NCBI GenBank assembly: GCA_021806765.1
Contig: JAJZQR010000149.1
Span: 1 to 12,745, forward strand
Origin: Chloroflexota bacterium
GTDB lineage: Bacteria; Chloroflexota; UBA6077
DNA: 12,745 bases
Direction of reading: 5' to 3'
Below, piece by piece: positions 1 to 5,874 of this stretch (its first letter is position 1; every line of letters begins with the position of its first letter). The notes under the pieces were generated by a model, which ran no database searches, was not told the DNA's origin, and saw nothing but the letters and a program-made list of their open reading frames with translations. The position numbers and the translations under genes are program-made.

Positions 1-480
1 ACCAACCTGCAGGCCGCCCTGGGAGTCGCGCAGTTGGAGCGGATCGAGGGCTTCATCTCGGCCAAGCGACGCAACGCAGCTCTCTACAACGATCTGCTCC
101 GTGACGTCCCCGGACTGACGCTACCCCCGGAAGCCCCATGGGCGACCAGCGTGTACTGGATGTACAGCGTGCTGCTGGATCGCGACTCGAAGTTGACTCG
201 CGATGGCTTGGTCAAGGGATTGAAGGAGCAGGGGATCGACAGCCGACCTTTCTTCTGCCCTGTTCACACCCTGCCCCCCTACCGCTACTGCCGGGGATTG
301 CCGGTGGCGGAGGATCTCTCGTCTCGTGGCATCAACCTGCCCTCCGGCGTAACCCTCACGGAAGAGGGCATTCGGCGCATCTCCGGAGCTGTGCGGGAGG
401 CTCTACTCTGTCGTGATCTTCAACAGGACACGACCTGCGCACCTTCATGCCCTACGAGCACCCTGATGGCCATTAACTGA
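1..480 (+). CDS. DegT/DnrJ/EryC1/StrS-family sugar aminotransferase, C-terminal part (5' truncated by window edge)
   Basis: The open frame runs in from the left edge, giving the last 159 residues of a PLP-dependent nucleotide-sugar aminotransferase. The first visible residues, TNLQAALGVAQLERIE, are the family's 'R-TN-QAA-G-QL' helix that follows the PLP-lysine region. Further on, RPFFCPVHTLPPY and the GINLPSGVTLTEEGI segment match the C-terminal small domain, where the substrate-proximal loop and the conserved 'LPs...lt-e-i' motif lie. The PLP lysine and most of the catalytic domain are outside the window. Such enzymes (perosamine synthetase, PerA/RfbE types) transfer an amino group to a 4-keto nucleotide sugar for surface glycans, and the downstream sugar genes fit that role. 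The exact sugar cannot be read from this fragment. The last ~20 residues look like a poorly conserved tail. The gene ends 12 bp before the glycosyltransferase and is probably in the same operon. Confidence 0.88.
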   Translation, partial: TNLQAALGVAQLERIEGFISAKRRNAALYNDLLRDVPGLTLPPEAPWATSVYWMYSVLLDRDSKLTRDGLVKGLKEQGIDSRPFFCPVHTLPPYRYCRGLPVAEDLSSRGINLPSGVTLTEEGIRRISGAVREALLCRDLQQDTTCAPSCPTSTLMAIN

Positions 481-492
481 AGGATAGAGTCT

Positions 493-1758
493 ATGCGTAT
501 TCTCTTCGTTACTCCCTACGTTCCCTCCCTCATCCGGCTTCGTTCCTTCAACTTTCTCAGGGAACTCTCGAAGCGCCACGAAGTGGTGGTGCTCACGATG
601 TGGGAGAGCGAGAGGGAGCGCGAGGATCTGGCAGCCTTGAATGCCTTGTATCCTGCCGTCGGCCTTCATCTCAGCCGGGCGAGGGCTTACACCAACTGCC
701 TGCGAGCGCTGCCCGGTTCCACGCCCCTGCAGGGTAGCTACTGCCAGACGCCCGAGTTCACGAGACTGGTGGATCTGGCCCTGGACCCGAGGGCGCCGGG
801 CAGGGAAGTGTTGCCCGCGCCACTCCGACGCCCCTTCGACCTGGTACACGTGGAGCACATGCGCGCGGCCTACGTCGGCCGAGCGATCCCTCTTACCATG
901 CCGGCCGTGGTGGACTCGGTGGACTGCATAACGCTGCTGATGGAGCGCACTCGTCAGCACAGCCATCGCCTTTGGCAGCGGTTGCTGGCGGCCTTCGAGC
1001 TATCCAGGATGGCTGGCTACGAGGCGAAGGTTCTGGGGTACTTCGACTACGTGACGGTGTGCACCCCTGACGACGCCGTGGTCATGCGGGAGTTGATCCC
1101 CGGCCTCCGTCGGGTGGCGCCGGTGAACCACTGCGTGGACCTGGACTACTTCAGGATGGGAGGCCAGCTTCGGGAGCCGGACAGCATGGTCTTCGTCGGG
1201 AAGATGAGCTACCACGCCAACGCTACCGCCGTCAACTTCTTCGTCCGCGAGGTGCTCCCGCGCATCCGGGCCCTCAGGCCCTCGGCTCGACTTCAGATCG
1301 TGGGCAGTGATCCTCCCTGGGACGTCCGGGTTCTGGCCAGGCAGCATGACGTAACGATCACCGGCTACACGCCCGACGTGCGCCCCTATCTGGGCCGAGC
1401 GAGGGTGGCCGTCGCTCCGATGGTGGTCAAGGTGGGCATCCAGTCCAAGATCATCGAGGCGATGGCTGCCGGTACCCCGGTGGTGGTGACCACGGCGGGA
1501 ACCGAGGGGCTGGAGGCCACGCCGGGTAGAGACCTCCTGGTCGCCGACGACCCCGACGAGTTCGCGCGGCAGGTGGTCAGGCTGTTCGACGACGACGTTC
1601 TCTGGCGGCGGCTAATCGTGGCAGGCCGGCAGTATGTGGAGATCCACCACCGTTGGGACGTCGCGGCGGAGCAATTGGAGCAGGTCTATGCCGACGCAGT
1701 GGCGGCCAGAGAAAGCGCGACTTCGGTCTTGAGCGAAAGCGTGGGAGTCACACCATGA
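493..1758 (+). CDS. GT4-type glycosyltransferase (GT-B fold)
   Basis: A 421-residue protein of the retaining GT-B class, probably transferring a sugar onto a growing surface glycan at the inner face of the membrane. The N-terminus (MRILFVTPYVPSLIRLRSFNF) is the typical first strand and loop of the N-terminal Rossmann domain. FDLVHVEHM (about residues 115-125) matches the region seen in exopolysaccharide-associated 'sugar transferase' families. The C-terminal donor domain starts near VFVGKMSYHANATAVNFF and contains the nucleotide-sugar segment QSKIIEAMAAGTPVVVTTAGTEGL, with the conserved Glu at residue 322. The first Glu of the usual E-x7-E motif is not evident and a Gly-Ile-Gln stretch stands there, as in some relatives. 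No transmembrane segment is apparent. AGGA (481-484) lies 8 nt before the ATG. The stop overlaps the kinase start (ATGA), suggesting translational coupling. Donor and acceptor are unknown. Confidence 0.88.
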   Translation: MRILFVTPYVPSLIRLRSFNFLRELSKRHEVVVLTMWESEREREDLAALNALYPAVGLHLSRARAYTNCLRALPGSTPLQGSYCQTPEFTRLVDLALDPRAPGREVLPAPLRRPFDLVHVEHMRAAYVGRAIPLTMPAVVDSVDCITLLMERTRQHSHRLWQRLLAAFELSRMAGYEAKVLGYFDYVTVCTPDDAVVMRELIPGLRRVAPVNHCVDLDYFRMGGQLREPDSMVFVGKMSYHANATAVNFFVREVLPRIRALRPSARLQIVGSDPPWDVRVLARQHDVTITGYTPDVRPYLGRARVAVAPMVVKVGIQSKIIEAMAAGTPVVVTTAGTEGLEATPGRDLLVADDPDEFARQVVRLFDDDVLWRRLIVAGRQYVEIHHRWDVAAEQLEQVYADAVAARESATSVLSESVGVTP

Positions 1759-2960
1759 CGTCAGACAGTACGCTCAGCCGGCGCACGTTGATCGCCAGGG
1801 CGCCTCTCCGGATTAGTCTCGCAGGTGGAGGGACCGATCTCCCCGCTTACTACGAGCGGTATGGCGGGGTGGTGGTGTCCACGACCATCAACAAGTTCGT
1901 CTACGTCCACTGCAGTCCGAACGGTGTCTGCAACAGCCACGATATCCAGATTACTTCGGCCAACTACCACACGTTCTATCGCCACGACTGCGGCAGGCCG
2001 ATGGGCTGGGACGGTGACCTGTCGTTGCCGAGGGCTGTGCTTCACACCTTCGGAATACAGCGCGACATCTCCCTCTTTCTGGCCTCCGAGGTGCCTCCAG
2101 GAACCGGTCTGGGGTCGTCCAGCGCCGTTGCGGTGGCGCTGGTGGGCGCGATGGCTTCCTATCTGCAACGGCATCTCTCCCGCCGGGAAGTGGCAGAGCT
2201 GGCCTGCAAGATCGAACTGGGGAAACTGCGGGCTCCGATCGGTAAGCAGGACCAGTTTGCTGCCGCCTTTGGGGGGTGCAACGTCATCACATTTGACCGT
2301 GACGGCGTAGCGGTGGAGCCGGTAGCGGCTCAGCCCGGAATCCTCAAGCAGCTTGAGTCCCGACTTCTGCTCTTCTTCACCGGAGCGGCTAGAGATTCGG
2401 CGTCCATCTTGAAAGGCCAGCAGCAGGCGAGCGCAAGGGGCGACGACCAGACTCTGGAAGGGCTGCACCGGATCAAAGCAGTTGCCGCGGCTTGCCGAAG
2501 ATGCCTGGAATCCGGTGACCTGGACGGGATCGGAATGCTGCTGGACGAGGGCTGGCGTCACAAGAGACGGCTTGTGGCGGGCATCACCAATTCGCGGCTT
2601 GACGAGCTATATGAAGTGGCCCTGCAGAATGGTGCCAGGGGCGGCAAGATCACAGGGGCCGGCGGTGGAGGGTTCTTGCTGCTGTACTGCCACGAGGATC
2701 GGCAGAAGGCTCTGACGCAGGCGATGGAGGGGCTAGGGTTGCGGCGCATGGACTTCCACTTCGAGTCGCAGGGCATGACTGTTACCTCCGTTCGCTGGGC
2801 TCCAGAGGATGGCGAAATCCCTGATCCCGACATCGTGTCTGTCCCAGCAGAGATCGAGTATGTGCCAGCCGGTCCTGCGTCGACGCCCGTGCCGGTCTCG
2901 GACTCTGCTGGAACTGCTGTCCAGAGCGCAGACTCCCTGCAAAGAGTTGTCTCTGGTTAA
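1755..2960 (+). CDS. GHMP-family sugar kinase, D-glycero-D-manno-heptose 7-phosphate kinase-like
   Basis: A 401-residue small-molecule kinase. APLRISLAGGGTDLPAYYERYGGVVVSTTINKFVYV is the N-terminal signature of the HddA branch of GHMP kinases. PPGTGLGSSSAVAV (residues 114-127) is the ATP phosphate-binding motif 2. IGKQDQFAAAFGG (162-174) is the conserved HddA-type segment, and GGKITGAGGGGF (296-307) is the C-terminal motif 3. HddA phosphorylates D-glycero-D-manno-heptose 7-phosphate at C1 on the route to GDP-heptose, but other members act on related sugars, so the substrate is inferred. After about residue 349 there is a tail of ~50 residues rich in Pro, Val, Ser and Ala that the usual ~340-residue family members lack. 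The start at 1755 is chosen because it gives the family N-terminus, has GGAG at 1744-1747, and overlaps the preceding stop by 4 bp. An upstream in-frame start at 1653 would lie inside the glycosyltransferase gene. Confidence 0.87.
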   Translation: MTSDSTLSRRTLIARAPLRISLAGGGTDLPAYYERYGGVVVSTTINKFVYVHCSPNGVCNSHDIQITSANYHTFYRHDCGRPMGWDGDLSLPRAVLHTFGIQRDISLFLASEVPPGTGLGSSSAVAVALVGAMASYLQRHLSRREVAELACKIELGKLRAPIGKQDQFAAAFGGCNVITFDRDGVAVEPVAAQPGILKQLESRLLLFFTGAARDSASILKGQQQASARGDDQTLEGLHRIKAVAAACRRCLESGDLDGIGMLLDEGWRHKRRLVAGITNSRLDELYEVALQNGARGGKITGAGGGGFLLLYCHEDRQKALTQAMEGLGLRRMDFHFESQGMTVTSVRWAPEDGEIPDPDIVSVPAEIEYVPAGPASTPVPVSDSAGTAVQSADSLQRVVSG

Positions 2961-3013
2961 TAGGTGACCCCGGCGACATCACGGTGCGAGTGATAAGTAG
3001 GAGGATAGCGTAG

Positions 3014-4015
3014 ATGCGAGTGCTCGTCACGGGCGGCGCAGGTTACATCGGCTCCATCGTCGTCGATCAGTTGGTGGAGCGGGGCGAACAGGTGGTAGTC
3101 CTGGATAACCTGCAGACCGGCCATCGAGAGGCGGTTCATCCCGATGCCCTATTTGTCGAAGGGGACCTGGAGGATCCTTTCTTTCTGGAGGAACTGTTCT
3201 GCGACTATCGCTTCGATGCCGTGATGCACTTTGCCTCCAACACCCTGGTCGGGGAGTCGATGGAGAGACCTTTTCTCTACATCGGTGACAATGTGACCAA
3301 TGCTGTGAACCTGCTGCGCAGCGCGACCCAGCATGGGGTTCGAAGGTTCGTGCTATCGTCCACGGCCAATCTCTTCGACCGTCCGGCGAAGGTTCCCATA
3401 TCGGAGGTGGAGAGGATCGTTCCGGGGAGCCCCTACGGAGAGTCCAAGTACGCCATCGAGCGGATGTTGTATTGGGCGGACCGCGTCATGGGGATGCGCT
3501 ACGCCTGCCTGCGCTATTTCAACGCCTGTGGGGCTCTTCCCAGTGGTGAGCGGGGCGAGGCCCACAATCCCGAACACCATCTTATCCCTATCGTCCTGCA
3601 GGTGGCTCTAGGGCAGCGCGAGCATGTAGAGATCTTCGGCACCGATTGCCCGACGCCCGACGGCACGTGCGTACGGGACTACATCCATGTCCTGGATCTG
3701 GCGGAGGCCCATCTTCTTGCCATGCAGGCCCTCGATGAAGGGAGCCGTACCTACAATCTCGGAAACGGGAATGGGTTCAGCGTCCGCCAGGTGATCAATG
3801 TCGCTCGAGAGGTCACCGGCGTGTCGATCCCCACCGTCGCTGGCTTGCGGCGACCTGGTGACCCCGCGGTGCTCATCGCGGATTCAAGCCGCATCCGACG
3901 GGAGTTGGGTTGGGTGCCCAGGTACGCGGACCTGGGCGACATAATCCAGACAGCATGGGGCTGGCACCGAGCGCACCCAATGGGCTACCGGCAGCTGTCC
4001 TCAGCGGCGAGGTGA
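3014..4015 (+). CDS. galE: UDP-glucose 4-epimerase (extended SDR)
   Basis: A 333-residue NAD-dependent extended short-chain dehydrogenase that interconverts UDP-glucose and UDP-galactose in the cytosol, supplying UDP-galactose for glycan assembly. TGGAGYIGS (residues 6-14) is the NAD-binding glycine motif. [14 protein letters not shown] follows as in GalE proteins. SSTANLF (115-121) carries the catalytic Ser/Thr position. YGESK (141-145) is the active-site Yxxx[20 protein letters not shown] and [18 protein letters not shown] are GalE signatures of the substrate-binding domain. The start is well supported: a consensus AGGAGG (2999-3004) lies 9 nt upstream. The 53-bp gap after the kinase holds no terminator, so it is probably the last gene of the glycan operon. 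Its 3' end overlaps the convergent transporter gene by 31 bp. A 4-epimerase of another UDP-sugar is possible, but the family call is firm. Confidence 0.93.
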   Translation: MRVLVTGGAGYIGSIVVDQLVERGEQVVVLDNLQTGHREAVHPDALFVEGDLEDPFFLEELFCDYRFDAVMHFASNTLVGESMERPFLYIGDNVTNAVNLLRSATQHGVRRFVLSSTANLFDRPAKVPISEVERIVPGSPYGESKYAIERMLYWADRVMGMRYACLRYFNACGALPSGERGEAHNPEHHLIPIVLQVALGQREHVEIFGTDCPTPDGTCVRDYIHVLDLAEAHLLAMQALDEGSRTYNLGNGNGFSVRQVINVAREVTGVSIPTVAGLRRPGDPAVLIADSSRIRRELGWVPRYADLGDIIQTAWGWHRAHPMGYRQLSSAAR

Positions 4016-5262
4016 CCCGGCTGCTGGTTGAGGAGCTGCCGCTGACGGCCCTGCAGCCACCAGAGGCTGAGGCCGAGAGGGATCAGGGAGACAACCGCTC
4101 CCACCGCGGCCATGGCGCCGTACCCCGCCGTGGCGAACACCACCCCGCTCCCCAGGCTTCCCGTGGCCGAGGCCAACCCCAGCAGCAGGTCGTTGAAGCC
4201 CTGAGTTCTGGCCCGCTCAGCCGGCGAAAGCTGGTCCGCCAGAAGGGTGGACCCGCCCACGTAGGCGAAGTTCCAACCCAGCCCCAGCAGGAATAGGGCG
4301 ATGGCCAGGAGCCAGAAGTCGGTGGACAAAGGGGCCAGCAGGCAGGAGAGCAGCATGGTGGCCGAGCCGGCCAGGATCACGGGGCCCCGACCCCACCGGT
4401 CGGTGAGCCGGCCCGAAAGGATGGAGAAGGCGTACATCCCGATGGTGTGAGAGGTAATCACCAGGGATATGGCGTCCAGGGGATGGCCGTGAGCCTTCAT
4501 GTGGAGCGAGGTGATCACCATCAGCATGGTCATCACCATCTGGGCGAACACCACGCTGCCCATGGCCACGACAACGCCGGGCTCCCGGAGGATCTGAGGC
4601 AGGGATCGGGCCGGGCCCGCGTGGGGCAGGGCGTCGGGGTAGAGGTTGGCTATCTCCCTGCCCAGGTCCCGGGGATCGGGCCGCAGCCCCAGGAACAGCA
4701 TCACGGCCGCCACGGCGAAGAGGGTGAGCCCGACGCTGTAGGGGCCTGCCAGCTCGGTGAGGCCGGCCTGCCGGGCCCACTGGCCGGTCGGTCCCACCAT
4801 CAGGGGGCCGAAGATCGCCCCGGCGGTTCCCCCGAGGACGACGTTGGAGATGGCCCGTCCCCGCTCGGTGGGGTGGTGCACCTCTGCGGCGGCGAAGCGA
4901 CCCAGCTGCAGGGCCGCGTTGGCGATCCCCATCAGCGCCAATCCCCCGAGGAAGATCGGGAAGGAGCGCATGACGACCGCGCTTCCGGCCACGCCTGCAC
5001 CCACCACCCCCACGGCCAGTCCCGAAACGAGCCCGTTGCGGCGGCCGATGCGGTCCATGGTGTAGCCCCACCCCAGGGCAGCCAGTGCCCCGCCCAGGAC
5101 GTAAACGGCGCTCGGCAGGCCGGCCAAGGCCGAGCGCCCGCTCAGATCCGCGCCGACGATGGCGTTCACGGTGAAGGCGGCGATGAAGCCGGCCGAGCCC
5201 AGGCTCTGGGCCAGGAACAGCAGGGTGGTGATCTTGCGGGCGGTCCGGGTGTAATCCTTCAT
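3985..5262 (-). CDS. Major facilitator superfamily transporter (12 TM)
   Basis: A 425-residue hydrophobic protein with about 12 predicted membrane helices, starting at [34 protein letters not shown] (residues 64-77) is the MFS motif A in the loop between helices 2 and 3. A second copy of this pattern, [13 protein letters not shown], occurs in the equivalent loop of the C-terminal half, as expected for the duplicated 6+6 fold. Such proteins are proton- or ion-coupled exporters or importers in the cytoplasmic membrane. The sequence looks like the drug/metabolite-efflux side of the superfamily, but the substrate cannot be inferred. The gene lies 38 bp downstream of the DUF2892 gene and is probably cotranscribed with it. 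The Shine-Dalgarno is weak (AGTAGG abuts the ATG), consistent with dependence on upstream translation. The 3' end overlaps galE on the other strand by 31 bp. Confidence 0.88.
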   Translation of the reverse strand: MKDYTRTARKITTLLFLAQSLGSAGFIAAFTVNAIVGADLSGRSALAGLPSAVYVLGGALAALGWGYTMDRIGRRNGLVSGLAVGVVGAGVAGSAVVMRSFPIFLGGLALMGIANAALQLGRFAAAEVHHPTERGRAISNVVLGGTAGAIFGPLMVGPTGQWARQAGLTELAGPYSVGLTLFAVAAVMLFLGLRPDPRDLGREIANLYPDALPHAGPARSLPQILREPGVVVAMGSVVFAQMVMTMLMVITSLHMKAHGHPLDAISLVITSHTIGMYAFSILSGRLTDRWGRGPVILAGSATMLLSCLLAPLSTDFWLLAIALFLLGLGWNFAYVGGSTLLADQLSPAERARTQGFNDLLLGLASATGSLGSGVVFATAGYGAMAAVGAVVSLIPLGLSLWWLQGRQRQLLNQQPGHLAAEDSCR

Positions 5263-5300
5263 CCTACTAATGCGCCATCCAATTCTTCTTCAGCCCGCCG

Positions 5301-5534
5301 TTACTCGGCCCGATGCCCCGCCGAATCCTCGGCAGCGGCCCTGGCCGAGAGCCTCTCCTTGTCCAGGTAGACCTTCTGAGTGCCGCCGAAGTTGGGGCAG
5401 CGACCGATGGCGCCTATCAAGAGCGGCATCACCCCCACCACGCCCCACCAGCTCTGGAAGTATATCCCCATCCCAATAATCGCTATCCCCATCAGGGCCC
5501 TGAAGACCCGATCGCTGGCAGCTATACACTTCAT
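5301..5534 (-). CDS. DUF2892 (YgaP transmembrane-like) small inner-membrane protein
   Basis: A 77-residue protein with two closely spaced hydrophobic segments (about residues 12-27 and 31-45). It ends its membrane part with the family hallmark GAIGRCPNFGG (Cys46), followed by a charged cytosolic tail. This is the DUF2892 fold, also found as the C-terminal membrane domain of the E. coli rhodanese YgaP. Stand-alone members often lie near sulfur- or metal-stress genes; their biochemical role is poorly known. Cys3 and Cys46 are the only cysteines. AAGGAAGG lies about 12 nt upstream of the chosen ATG. The gene is first in a two-gene unit with the MFS transporter and has a promoter with a CsoR/CstR-like palindrome about 80 bp upstream. 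That suggests induction by copper, persulfide or a related stress (inference). Confidence 0.75.
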   Translation of the reverse strand: MKCIAASDRVFRALMGIAIIGMGIYFQSWWGVVGVMPLLIGAIGRCPNFGGTQKVYLDKERLSARAAAEDSAGHRAE

Positions 5535-5608
5535 GGAAGCAGCCTTCCTTTCTTCGTGGCCTGCGGATGACGTCGCGGCGGACCGGCGGACCGGGGCGTC
5601 GTACCCAT

Positions 5609-5614
5609 AGTATA
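5609..5614 (-). promoter_or_regulatory. -10 element of the DUF2892-MFS promoter
   Basis: Read on the minus strand this is TATACT, a 4/5-match style -10 box in an otherwise G+C-rich stretch. It is 74 bp before the DUF2892 ATG. The -35 is weak: TGTACC sits about 18 bp upstream (5633-5638). A poor -35 and an operator filling the spacer are typical of regulated promoters. The start site would fall near 5600. Confidence 0.5.
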
Positions 5615-5629
5615 TACCCCTGCGGGGTA
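5615..5629. promoter_or_regulatory. Perfect palindrome TACCCC-TGC-GGGGTA, probable CsoR/CstR-family operator
   Basis: The two 6-bp arms are exact inverted complements around a 3-nt centre. The site lies directly between the -10 (5609-5614) and the -35 region of the DUF2892 promoter, where a bound repressor would block RNA polymerase. A second, wider inverted pair, GTACCC (5601-5606) and GGGTAC (5625-5630), surrounds the AT-rich core. C-tract/G-tract inverted repeats flanked by TA are characteristic of operators bound by the CsoR/RcnR/CstR (DUF156) repressors, which sense Cu(I), Ni/Co or persulfides. No such repressor gene is in the window, so the regulator is inferred. Confidence 0.5.
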
Positions 5630-5695
5630 CGCGGTACAGACTGTGCGTGCCCGAGTGGGGGCCGTTTCAAGGTTCGCATCGGCTATTGTCCAGTA

Positions 5696-5721
5696 GCGGC
5701 CGGTCGCCCTTGACCGGCCGC
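5696..5721. repeat. Perfect 10-bp inverted repeat (hairpin 1)
   Basis: GCGGCCGGTC (5696-5705) and GACCGGCCGC (5712-5721) are exact complements around the 6-nt loop GCCCTT. No T-run follows on either strand, so it is not a classical intrinsic terminator, although it could stop or protect the 3' end of the leftward glucoamylase transcript. It sits 10 bp from a second perfect hairpin. Confidence 0.7.
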
Positions 5722-5731
5722 GCCCCCCGAT

Positions 5732-5767
5732 CAGACGGGCGGGATCAGGGGCGATCCCGCCCGTCTG
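5732..5767. repeat. Perfect 15-bp inverted repeat (hairpin 2), possible terminator of the gdh-GH15 operon
   Basis: CAGACGGGCGGGATC (5732-5746) and GATCCCGCCCGTCTG (5753-5767) are exact complements around the loop AGGGGC. It starts 107 bp beyond the stop codon of the leftward GH15 gene, a position suited to a terminator or 3'-end stabiliser. It lacks a downstream U-tract. The rest of the 340-bp gap (5535-5874) holds the DUF2892 promoter and a pair of mutually exclusive 6-bp stems (GACCCT/AGGGTC and GCCGGA/TCCGGC, 5783-5808). I see no gene in it. Confidence 0.6.
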
Positions 5768-5874
5768 GAGTCACAAGGAAAAGACCCTGCGCCGGAGTAG
5801 GGTCCGGCTCTCGCGAGTTCACTCCCTAATCAGTGCCAGAAGGCTATGAAGGCCAGGCCGATGGGGACTACCCT

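Noticed and set aside
445..966. Minus-strand open frame opposite the glycosyltransferase
   Set aside because: Composition is biased (Arg, His, Gln) and no family motif is seen. The plus-strand gene explains the region.
1653..1754. Upstream extension of the GHMP kinase
   Set aside because: It lies within the glycosyltransferase gene in another frame and has no family similarity. The ATGA overlap at 1755 with GGAG is the natural start.
4447..5370. Long plus-strand open frame (307 codons) opposite the MFS gene
   Set aside because: Its translation is Gly/His/Gln/Arg-rich with no domain pattern. It mirrors the codon structure of the real gene on the other strand.
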